This document shows positions 14,443 to 21,700 of a stretch of 22,510 bases of DNA, in pieces. Position numbers and translations under genes: made by a program. How positions within the stretch are numbered: the first letter of the stretch is position 1; each line of letters opens with the position of its first letter. The stretch lies in IMG/VR virus record IMGVR_UViG_3300030090_002673, positions 21,116 through 43,625 of that record, one strand, 5' to 3'. The notes beneath the pieces are model-generated. The model ran no database searches and was not told the DNA's origin. It saw only the letters and a list, made by a program, of their open reading frames with translations. The DNA is from a virus.

Positions 14443-15464
14443 TAAAACCTCATCTTCCTATGGCCTGCTCTCTGATATCCCCCCTTGACACCTTTTCTTC
14501 CAACATGCCATGACCCCCTTGAAAGATTGATATTGCCAGCTTTACCTGTTCTAACGTCTTCCCCATAGCCATAGACTTCAATCTCCCATTCATCATTAGC
14601 TGTTGCTGTTGTCGCATCTGTAGCCCCTGCAAATCTTATTTCTAAGCCACCAGCGCATTGCTGATAGTCTCCATTTATAGTCTCAGCACTAACCACTTGA
14701 GTGGCTTTTAAATCTGTAGAAGATTTTTCCCACACAGAATAAGTTGCTGTACCAATAGCACCTGCATCTATTATTTTTACCTTAATTAAATCATAAGTCC
14801 CTGTGTATGACCCTCTTGTTTGGATTGGCCTAACTTTTCCTGATGTGTAAGTGACATCCCTAATAACACCATAAGAAGAATCCCCTGTAACAGAATTAGG
14901 AAGCTGTATTTCCCCACTTTTTAACCCTGATAAATACTCATTCGCCTCTTCCATAAAGGCATCAGCTACTTCGCTTATAGGGTCATCAGCTTTTAACATC
15001 ATCCCAACAGCCACCAAAGCAGTTGTGCGCTTTATTATATATGGATAATTACCTTCTCTATCTAAACTTATTTCTGCTGTCATCCTTGAGTCAAGTTTTG
15101 ACTCTACGAACCTGCTTGCATTCCTCCTGTGCCTCTGTTTAAACGTTGTGGCATCCTCTCCAGATTCCATGATCATGTCATTGGGGCTTGTCGCACTGTT
15201 GTAATAGTACACAGCATCTAAAGTAGATTCATAGTACCATTCCCCATTAGTGTTTACTTCCCCACTATTTGCTTCTGCACTGCCTAAATCTTGTCCATCT
15301 ACAAAAAGCTGAGTGACTAATCCACAATTATCTGATCGGTATAAATTACTGCTATGAACTACCCAACTATATATGCGAGTCTTAGAGTCTGCTGACTTAA
15401 TTTGTGGATATACGTCATATATATCTCTATCTGTGCAATATTCAATAGTTGATGTAACAGCCAT
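14442..15464 (-). CDS. Head-tail connector-like protein with added beta domain
   Basis: A 340-residue protein. The N-terminal part, up to about residue 185, contains an acidic start (TDRDIYDVYPQIKS) and a helical core with ESKLDSRMTAEI, YPYIIKRTTALVAVGMMLKA and VADAFMEEANEYLSGLKSGEI, the helix pattern of gp6/DUF1320-type head-tail adaptors. Residues about 200-310 form a separate beta domain (VKIIDAGAIGTATYSVWEKS, then GGLEIRFAGATDATTATAND), and the last 30 residues are Gly/Arg/Lys-rich. It would sit between portal and tail. Ribosome site AGAGGTAGGC. Confidence 0.65.
   Translation of the reverse strand: MAVTSTIEYCTDRDIYDVYPQIKSADSKTRIYSWVVHSSNLYRSDNCGLVTQLFVDGQDLGSAEANSGEVNTNGEWYYESTLDAVYYYNSATSPNDMIMESGEDATTFKQRHRRNASRFVESKLDSRMTAEISLDREGNYPYIIKRTTALVAVGMMLKADDPISEVADAFMEEANEYLSGLKSGEIQLPNSVTGDSSYGVIRDVTYTSGKVRPIQTRGSYTGTYDLIKVKIIDAGAIGTATYSVWEKSSTDLKATQVVSAETINGDYQQCAGGLEIRFAGATDATTATANDEWEIEVYGYGEDVRTGKAGNINLSRGSWHVGRKGVKGGYQRAGHRKMRF
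15137..15144. repeat. GTTTAAAC palindrome, copy 6
   Basis: In the connector-like gene, over Thr-Phe-Lys-Gln codons, flanked TGTTTAAACG. Confidence 0.6.
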
Positions 15465-15467
15465 AGC

Positions 15468-15560
15468 CTACCTCTTTTTTCTTTTTAACAACCTCTTGCC
15501 TTTTTTCTTTTTTGAAGGGCGACCCCTTTTTGAGCCATAAGTCCCTTTGCCCATTGGCAT
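15468..15560 (-). CDS. Tiny basic phage protein, 30 residues
   Basis: A 30-residue ORF with AAGGGGA five bases before its ATG, ending three bases before the connector-like gene. It begins MPMGKGTYGSKRGRPSKKKK and is nearly half Lys/Arg. Short proteins opening with GKGTYGSKxGRP are widespread in phage genomes, which supports it being real despite its size. Nucleic-acid binding or a packaged minor protein are possible; no function is known to me. Confidence 0.65.
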   Translation of the reverse strand: MPMGKGTYGSKRGRPSKKKKGKRLLKRKKR

Positions 15561-15576
15561 AAAAATCCCCTTTTTG

Positions 15577-15735
15577 CTAGTCTAACTTATTAACAACCTT
15601 AATTATTTCTTTTACAACCTTATCATCTTTTTTTGATGGGGTAACTTTTGCAACTATTTGCATAATTTTAATTAAAAAATTCTTTAACCCATGTTTTTTG
15701 ACTTGCTTGTCTATATATCTACTTAGAAGACTCAT
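15577..15735 (-). CDS. Hypothetical protein, 52 residues
   Basis: A short basic protein (SRYIDKQVKKHGLKNFLIKI, then KKDDKVVKEIIKVVNKLD), predicted to be two amphipathic helices. It overlaps the upstream 53-residue gene by 17 bases and has an AGGG site. It lies in the cluster of small genes between the lysis genes and the connector-like gene. Function unknown. Confidence 0.55.
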   Translation of the reverse strand: MSLLSRYIDKQVKKHGLKNFLIKIMQIVAKVTPSKKDDKVVKEIIKVVNKLD

Positions 15736-15880
15736 TTGATTTCCCTGCTATTTTAAATATTGCGCCCTTGACAGATGTCCAAATTAAATCATCCCAAGCA
15801 GATGGGCTTAACGCCACCCCTTTGTCAATAGCCAATATTACGATTAAAACATATTCCCAATTATTAAGCACCCATTCCAT
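15719..15880 (-). CDS. Small lysis-region membrane-associated protein, 53 residues
   Basis: Begins MEWVLNNWEYVLIVILAIDK, a short hydrophobic helix, followed by GVALSPSAWDDLIWTSVKGA. Proteins with an N-terminal W-rich helix and a DDLIW-like segment are common beside phage endolysins. Ribosome site AAGAGG. It may act with the 74-residue membrane protein and the lysozyme in lysis; that is from position only. Confidence 0.6.
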   Translation of the reverse strand: MEWVLNNWEYVLIVILAIDKGVALSPSAWDDLIWTSVKGAIFKIAGKSNESSK

Positions 15881-15890
15881 TTTATACCTC

Positions 15891-16115
15891 TTATTTTAAG
15901 TATGCAACTAAGCCTATAAATATTGTTAAAACGCTTCCAACGAACATTCCCATGCCCTTCATAAAAGCAAATCCTGTCTCTAAAGAATTAACTCTTCCCA
16001 TACTGTGAGTCAAAGTCCTGTCTATAGACTTTAGCCTTGCAAAAATCTCATCCAGTTTAGCTGTATGCTCTGCAAGCGTTGCAATTACCTTGTCATTAAA
16101 ATCATCATTTTTCAT
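15891..16115 (-). CDS. Holin-like / XhlA-like membrane protein
   Basis: A 74-residue protein: residues 1-48 form a charged coiled coil (ATLAEHTAKLDEIFARLKSI), and residues about 52-72 a single membrane span (MKGMGMFVGSVLTIFIGLVA). Coiled coil followed by a C-terminal membrane helix is the layout of XhlA-type lysis accessories. Its start overlaps the lysozyme stop (ATGA), so it is coupled to the endolysin. It could be the holin itself or a partner; no separate classical holin is evident. Confidence 0.6.
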   Translation of the reverse strand: MKNDDFNDKVIATLAEHTAKLDEIFARLKSIDRTLTHSMGRVNSLETGFAFMKGMGMFVGSVLTIFIGLVAYLK

Positions 16116-16600
16116 ACTGAATTAGCCCTTCTGTACCAGCCATAATAATATTTTTCATATTTATCTGGCCTTTTTAATACAATTTCAGCATAGTGCATTA
16201 ACCTAAAAGCCCTAAATCTTTCAACTTCTAAGTTCTGCACAGCTTTTATTGTCATGGCTCCAATCCTGCCATCCACAGCTATCGCTGAACCCTTCTTGTT
16301 TTTGTGATTAGCGGCCTTTTGCATAATCTTCGTTGCCCTTGATTGCCCTTGGTTTACAACGCAGTCAAAAAAGGCTTCCTGCAAATGTTCTGGAAGTCTA
16401 TCGCATTTAGATGGTTTATAATACTGACTCCTGTAAATTTCAATCGCCTTCCTTTTAGTTAATGCCTTTATTTCATCAGAAGACAAATCTGTCCCTTTTT
16501 CACTTATCCCATACTTTGTAGTCCCCCCTGTATCAACCACAATTTTTTCCCCACCTTCTCTTTCTATTAGAGGTTCTATAAAATCATCAAAACGACTCAT
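16112..16600 (-). CDS. Endolysin, glycoside hydrolase family 108
   Basis: A 162-residue lysozyme-like muramidase. The N-terminus has the GH108 signature: LIEREGG with the expected catalytic Glu15, then DTGGTTKYGIS. The middle contains AFFDCVVNQGQSRATKIMQ and the C-terminal part AVDGRIGAMTIKAVQNL, the peptidoglycan-binding segment typical of this family, and the length fits. It cleaves the glycan backbone of the wall at the end of infection. No signal peptide, so it should need a holin for release. It overlaps the RuvC-like paralogue at its start (ATGA). Confidence 0.9.
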   Translation of the reverse strand: MSRFDDFIEPLIEREGGEKIVVDTGGTTKYGISEKGTDLSSDEIKALTKRKAIEIYRSQYYKPSKCDRLPEHLQEAFFDCVVNQGQSRATKIMQKAANHKNKKGSAIAVDGRIGAMTIKAVQNLEVERFRAFRLMHYAEIVLKRPDKYEKYYYGWYRRANSV

Positions 16601-17004
16601 GCAAAAGCTCCTACAGATTCATTATTTTTCCTGTCATGCAAATAACATGAAACCAGTATAGCCTCATAAGTATCTTTTTTAACAGGTAACATTGGATACC
16701 TATATTTTACAACATTAATCCAATGCTTATCCATTAAAACAGGGTCATCAGGCCATAAACCAAAATAGTCCATCCATCTTTTTGACTCTATTACTTCATA
16801 TTCCCAATTATAAGTATCCAGTATTCCTGTCCATCTTCCTATTTGAAAAACGCTACCATTGTCTATAATAGCACATTTTGCTTTTAAATATTTATAATTA
16901 TCAAATATTTTAAGATTAAATTTTTCATAAATACTATAAGAAGACATAGAATTTCTATAAAGGATTGCCAAACATTGACCCGGAACTATACCAATAAACA
17001 TCAT
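16597..17004 (-). CDS. Divergent RuvC-like protein lacking the first catalytic Asp
   Basis: A 135-residue protein that aligns by eye along its length to the resolvase at 1222-1722. Its IGIVPGQCLAILY matches IGIDPGINGGVAII, with Val7 in place of catalytic Asp7. CAIIDNGS matches CIIERVHS (Asp48 for Glu53), GRWTGIL matches GQWLGIL, YEVIESKRWMDYFGLWPDD matches YKEVTPQMWMKSYGSLPKD, and KKDTYEAILVSCYL matches KTADAILLANYC. Asp111 and Glu114 keep the C-terminal acidic pair. The loss of the first Asp predicts a weakened or absent nuclease, perhaps a structural or DNA-binding remnant. It is coupled to the endolysin, an odd place for a recombination protein. Overlaps the upstream stop (ATGATG). Confidence 0.7.
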   Translation of the reverse strand: MMFIGIVPGQCLAILYRNSMSSYSIYEKFNLKIFDNYKYLKAKCAIIDNGSVFQIGRWTGILDTYNWEYEVIESKRWMDYFGLWPDDPVLMDKHWINVVKYRYPMLPVKKDTYEAILVSCYLHDRKNNESVGAFA

Positions 17005-17303
17005 AATTCATCTTTCAAGTTCTTAATAACCCCATTGACAATAGCGTGCTTTCCAATAACGTATCTTCCATGTACATCATTGTAGTGTTTTTTGCATTCT
17101 TTTGTATATTCATCTTCTGCTGTTTTTAAGCTATCTGTTTTCAAATGAATTTTCCCATTAGCCCAGACAATATATTTTTTTGTCGTAGAATTTGGAATAT
17201 CATCATCAAACTCATAGGGTTTAAAAAATATTTTAACATCTTTACCCTTATGTGATCTTCTATAAAGGATACTACTCCCCCTTTTCTTCCTTAGCTTCCT
17301 CAA
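17001..17303 (-). CDS. Hypothetical protein with no ATG start
   Basis: An ORF with a conserved-looking body (RRSHKGKDVKIFFKPYEFD, then IVWANGKIHLKTDSLKTAE and HGRYVIGKHAIVNGVIKNLK) but no ATG anywhere. The coordinate given uses TTG at 17303, six bases after AAAGG. Alternatives are an AUC at 17270, four bases after GGGGGAG, or a +1 shift from the upstream gene on the GGGGG run. The true N-terminus is unsure. The protein is basic and beta-rich; no family recognised. It ends in an overlap with the RuvC-like paralogue. Confidence 0.5.
   Translation of the reverse strand: MRKLRKKRGSSILYRRSHKGKDVKIFFKPYEFDDDIPNSTTKKYIVWANGKIHLKTDSLKTAEDEYTKECKKHYNDVHGRYVIGKHAIVNGVIKNLKDEL
17272..17281 (-). promoter_or_regulatory. 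Second GGGGGAGTAG element: ribosome site or recoding site
   Basis: The 79-residue gene ends AAG GGG GAG TAG, the same ten bases in the same codon phase as at the gpG-like stop (12418-12427). The next ORF, without an ATG, lies in the +1 frame. It may be a strong ribosome site for a non-AUG start, or a second shift site. Confidence 0.45.
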
Positions 17304-17511
17304 ACCCAACCTTTGCAATAGCTTGATAATGATCACGCAAAACGATATTATCAGCAAGCGTAGCGTTTAAACGCCCTATCTCATTGTTTAAAGCCCCTGT
17401 TTTTTCACAGGCAAACACCTGCTCAGGTGTAAGCTCTTCTGCTGTTTTTTCAACTGTTTTACCATCTTCAAACGCCATTGTATATGTTCGAGGTTCTTGT
17501 TCTTTAGCCAT
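17272..17511 (-). CDS. Hypothetical acidic protein, 79 residues
   Basis: Strong ribosome site (CAGGAGA), start overlapping the upstream gene's stop by 8 bases. The N-terminus is a small beta unit (RTYTMAFEDGKTVEKTAEEL) followed by a helix (EIGRLNATLADNIVLRDHYQAIA). The layout recalls DUF6447-like small phage proteins (a short 'GKxYxLxxL' strand pair, then a helix with a Tyr near the end), but the match is loose. Part of the cluster of small genes that follows the tail fibre. Confidence 0.6.
   Translation of the reverse strand: MAKEQEPRTYTMAFEDGKTVEKTAEELTPEQVFACEKTGALNNEIGRLNATLADNIVLRDHYQAIAKVGFEEAKEEKGE
17365..17372. repeat. GTTTAAAC palindrome, copy 7
   Basis: In the 79-residue gene, over Arg-Leu-Asn codons; a full ten-base CGTTTAAACG palindrome (17364-17373). 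Confidence 0.6.
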
Positions 17512-17854
17512 TTTTTTCTCCTGCTTTGTTATTTATTTGGTTAAGGTCTGATAAAAGTTGCTCAAAATCTGCAACTTCTGAATCAATTTTTTCTTTCATT
17601 TTCTTTTTTTCATTTAACTGATTTTCAATATTCTTAATATCTACTCTTTGCACGCTGTCAGATAAAGCCTCACCTGTTGAGGGGTCAAACTTTTTTGCAA
17701 CTATTTGCAATTCTTCATGTGACTGCTCAGGCTTATGAGGCCTTATGATGTTTTGCTTTTCGTCTACTATCTCAGTTACTTCAGCCTGATCTATTACTAT
17801 TTTTTTTCTTACAATTACCTTGCTTTTAGATTTTAGGTTTTTATATCCTATCAT
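17504..17854 (-). CDS. Hypothetical coiled-coil protein, 116 residues
   Basis: An N-terminal basic segment (KSKSKVIVRKKIVIDQAEV), a middle with KKFDPSTGEALSDSVQRVD and a C-terminal coiled coil from about residue 74 (IENQLNEKKKMKEKIDSEVADFEQLLSDLNQI). Ribosome site AAGGAGGGAG. It follows the fibre and a 130-residue gene, so a fibre-assembly or attachment role is possible, but only position suggests it. Confidence 0.6.
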   Translation of the reverse strand: MIGYKNLKSKSKVIVRKKIVIDQAEVTEIVDEKQNIIRPHKPEQSHEELQIVAKKFDPSTGEALSDSVQRVDIKNIENQLNEKKKMKEKIDSEVADFEQLLSDLNQINNKAGEKNG

Positions 17855-17872
17855 TTACTCCCTCCTTGTTTG

Positions 17873-18265
17873 TTATTCAGCGTATTTAGCTTTTGCTTTA
17901 GTTAGTAATGCAGACTTAGCATCACTTTCTTTGGATTCTACGCTATGTTTATTTAAATATGTTTTTAGATGTGCTTCTGTCCAACTATCTGCTGGTTCAC
18001 CACTTGGATAGCCATTTTGCCTTTCTGACCTATCAAGATAATCATTTCTTGCTACCACCATAGCAATCATATCATCTTCATTGGCTGGAATTTGAGTCAC
18101 AGATTCATCAGCATATAGCTTTGGCAACCACTCAGCAATCATTCGTTTTTTGCAATTAGCAACCTTGCCATCTATTGCGCTATTTACCCAAGTCTCTACA
18201 TCCATTAAATCATTTTTCAATACTGATTCTTCTGTAGTAGTTAATGTTCTTTTTTTAATATCCAT
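17873..18265 (-). CDS. Fibre-adjacent hypothetical protein, 130 residues
   Basis: Opens with TLTTTEESVLKNDLMDVETW and contains NCKKRMIAEWLPKLYADESV, TQIPANEDDMIAMVVARNDYLDRSER. Small proteins with a 'CKKRM ... IPAxEDD' pattern occur next to structural genes in several phages; their function is not known to me. It is 43 bases downstream of the fibre stop, with its own ribosome site (AAAGGAT). Confidence 0.65.
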   Translation of the reverse strand: MDIKKRTLTTTEESVLKNDLMDVETWVNSAIDGKVANCKKRMIAEWLPKLYADESVTQIPANEDDMIAMVVARNDYLDRSERQNGYPSGEPADSWTEAHLKTYLNKHSVESKESDAKSALLTKAKAKYAE

Positions 18266-18308
18266 TTTATATCCTTTGTATTATGTTATTTCGCATAGGT
18301 TGTTTCGC

Positions 18309-18725
18309 CTAACAAACGAGGTATCCACTAAAATATGATTGCTCTAAAAGGTCGTGACTTGCTCCACCAGCAGTACCACCAGCAAGTATTTGCACATACG
18401 CTGTATCACTTGCATCCATATCTGCTAGAATTGATAAGCCTAATGCCAAAAGAGTCACATCTTGATCAAAGCTACGAGGATCAATCGTTGAAACGTAATT
18501 CACATTTGATGTGGCTAATATTAATTGATAGTAGGTGTATGCTATTTCAGCATCTTTAATCTGTATTTGGACATTAAACTGGTATCTTCCAGTAACAGGA
18601 GCAGTAAATGTATTGGATGCAAAATTAGTACCTTGATCAAATCTTTCAGTTCCCATCACAACAGTGACTGCTGAATTTTCTGCAAAAGCATCTTGTGATG
18701 ATGCTGGATGAACTAAAAATGCTGG
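18309..18725 (-). other. C1q-like C-terminal domain of the tail fibre
   Basis: About 135 residues starting near FLVHPASSQDAFAEN. FTAPVTGRYQFNVQIQI and the closing FSGYLV are the best-matching strands of the C1q/TNF fold. Such domains trimerise and often bind ligands, which suits a fibre tip. Confidence 0.6.
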
Positions 18726-21700
18726 CATTGTTGTAGACATATATTTATCAGCATAAACTGTAGCACCACTATCTTGTGCCATATAAACAGCAGTTACAGA
18801 ACTATTACCAAGTGTTACAGAATTATTACCTTGTCCTGTTGCTTCATAACCTAAAGCTGTTTGATTTTCTGCTGTTGCTGAACTTGCTACTGCAAATGCT
18901 CCTATAAGAGTGTTTTGATTTCCACTTGTAATATCAGTAGATGTGGCAGTATTTCCAGATTGAAAACCTAATGCTGTATTGCTACTTCCTGTTGCATCTG
19001 ATAAGCTTTGACAACCGATTGCAGTATTGTATAGGTGAGCATCCCCACCAGACATTGCATATGCCCCAACCGCAGTATTACTATGACCATCTACCACTGT
19101 ACCTAAAGCAGATTCACCTATTCCAGTATTTTGTGAACCTGTCGTAAGGGCATCTAAGCTTGAAGTACCTACTGATACATTATAATCTCCTTCAGTAATG
19201 CTTCCTAATGCATTTTTCCCTACTGCAACATTATCAGTTGCTCCATTTAAAGCAGAATCCATAGCATAGTTTCCAATGGCAACATTATTATTTGATGCCG
19301 CATCTGCCCATGTTCCACCTCCTGAATCAACTCCGATAAATATATTTTCGGTGCTACCTAATGAATTATTACCAGCATTGGTATCATCCATTGCACCATA
19401 GCCGATAACTGTATTATATCCACCTGTAGTATGGACTAAACCAGCATTATGCCCAATGAATGTTGAATAGCTACCACTAGTAATATTACCTCCTGTTTGA
19501 TAACCTACCGCTGTATTCCCAGCTCCAGAGGTATTATTAGCTAATGACGCAAATCCTATTGCAGTAGCTCCACTTGCCGCAGATGTTAAAACTCCTTGTA
19601 ATGTTGCCGCTCCAACAGCAACGCAATAATTCACATCAGCAGTTGTAAAATTACCAAACATAGATTGACAACCGATAGCTGTATTATAATCTGATGCAGT
19701 TGAAGCTCTGTGCATTGCGCTGTATCCAAGTATAGTATTACTTCTTGAAGTAGTTAATGCTAACCCAGCTTGATACCCGATAGCTATGTTTTCAACACCA
19801 GACGTCAATGCTGTAAGAGAATTATACCCAATCGCTATTGTTCCTGTTTGGGCATTTGTGCCTGTACTGTTTAAAGCATCTGTACCTATCGCAATGTTTC
19901 CTACAATTGCTGTAGAAGCAGTATTTAAATCTCCACCTAAAAACGAATCTTTACCTATTGCTATATTGCTATCAATCGTTCCATTAGTTCCTTCATCTAA
20001 TGATTGACCAGCCGCCATACCAATAAGGATATTTCCATTTTCAGCCGCACCCATTTCCTTACCAGCATTTCTACCAATAGCTACATTCGCACCGCCTGTT
20101 ACCAAATCTTCTAAGGCTGTATCACCTATAGCTATATTTGAACCACCTGACGTACAGGAATTTAATGCTGTATATCCTATTGCTGTATTACCAGCTCCCG
20201 AAGTCAAATTATTTAATGCACTAAATCCAACAGCAACTGTACCACTTGCAGTAGTTTCTAAAACACCTACACTCATTGAAGCGTACCCAAGAGCAGTACA
20301 ATTATTTACATCATTAGAGACTACGCTACCCATTGCATAATTTCCAAGAGCCGTATTCCCATCTAAATTAGCAGTAGCTTTTGAGAGTGCTTGAAAACCA
20401 ATCGCTACATTATGGTCAGAAGTTGTTAGGTCATTTCCAGCATCTTCTCCTATAAGCAAGTTGTAATTTCCACCTGAAGCGAGAGCATTTCCAGCTAATT
20501 TTCCAAAGACTGTATTTGATGCACCACTATCATTATTAGATAGTGAAATTCTGGAGTTGTCATCAAGTAACATTCTTATGTTAGCTCCACCAGTTTGCAA
20601 CGCTAACGATGCACTACTTCTTACACTACCTCTTCCAGATGCAATTAACTGAATATTGGCTTGATCTTCTCTAGAAACTTTTAAAGAAGTATCAGCACTT
20701 GCCTGTGCTACGACTAACTTTGCATCAATAGTAGATGCTCCAATACCAACATTTCCAGAGCTATCTATTCTCATTCTTTCAGCAACTGAACTTGAAGCTG
20801 AGGATGTCCAAAAACTAATTACACCATCATCTTTATTGGATGTGTCTGTACCAGACTCAAACCTAACAGAACTAACAACATTACTTGCTCCATCCCAAGT
20901 AGCATCTATCTTACCTAATAAATGGTCTGCATTTGTACCAACATTACCTTCAAATAAAAGTTGTGGAGCGTACCCAGCAGTAGTGTTATGTATTCTCATT
21001 GTAGCATTTTGAGTGCTTTCAATATGCAATAAAGACTCTGGTGAGTCAGTTCCAATACCTGCTCTAATATTGCTTGTATCTAAAACTAAATTAGTAAAAT
21101 CTTCACCAAAGTGCATTTTTCTTGCATCTGGGTCAAATTTTATAGCAGTAGTCCTACCAACACCACCATCATTTAATGCCCTCATATTAAATTGAATATC
21201 TGCTCCATTAGTAGACTCTTCAATTTGCAACTTAGCTGAAGGACTTGCTGTGCCGATACCAGTTTTGCCATCCGCACGAACTACAAACCTAACATTACCA
21301 GCACTTTCATCTGCATCAGAACTATTGGTTTTAATAAACAATGGATAAGATGTAGTGTTTTCATCTTGAGTTGCTATAATTAACCCATTACCAAAATTTG
21401 TAGTATTTGTAGGGTTTGATATGTGCATAGCATAACTTGAACTATCTTGCTGAACCTTTATACCAGTAGCTCCAGTTGCACTTGCATGGTCATTTATAAC
21501 AAGCATTATATTTCTAGTAGATGTATTTGATGCGTTTGAATATATATATGCTCCATTACCAGTAGTAAATGAAGAGCCATCAACATATAATCCATGCCTT
21601 GTTGTTGCATCTGTAGCTATTAATAATCCGTCTCCATTACCATTTTGGTCAATTTTTACTGCTTGTTGAGCGGCATCTTGCTTAACAAACAAAGCAGTTG

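Noticed and set aside
14450-14632. Minus-strand ORF inside the connector-like gene
   Set aside because: Low-complexity Gln-rich shadow of the longer frame, no ribosome site.
17145-17281. The -1 frame after the 17272 gene, open for about 43 codons
   Set aside because: It ends early, has no protein-like features and competes with the longer +1 frame that continues to 17001.
18266-18308. Direct repeat GCGAAA in the gap after the fibre gene
   Set aside because: Two six-base copies only; no promoter or terminator features around them.
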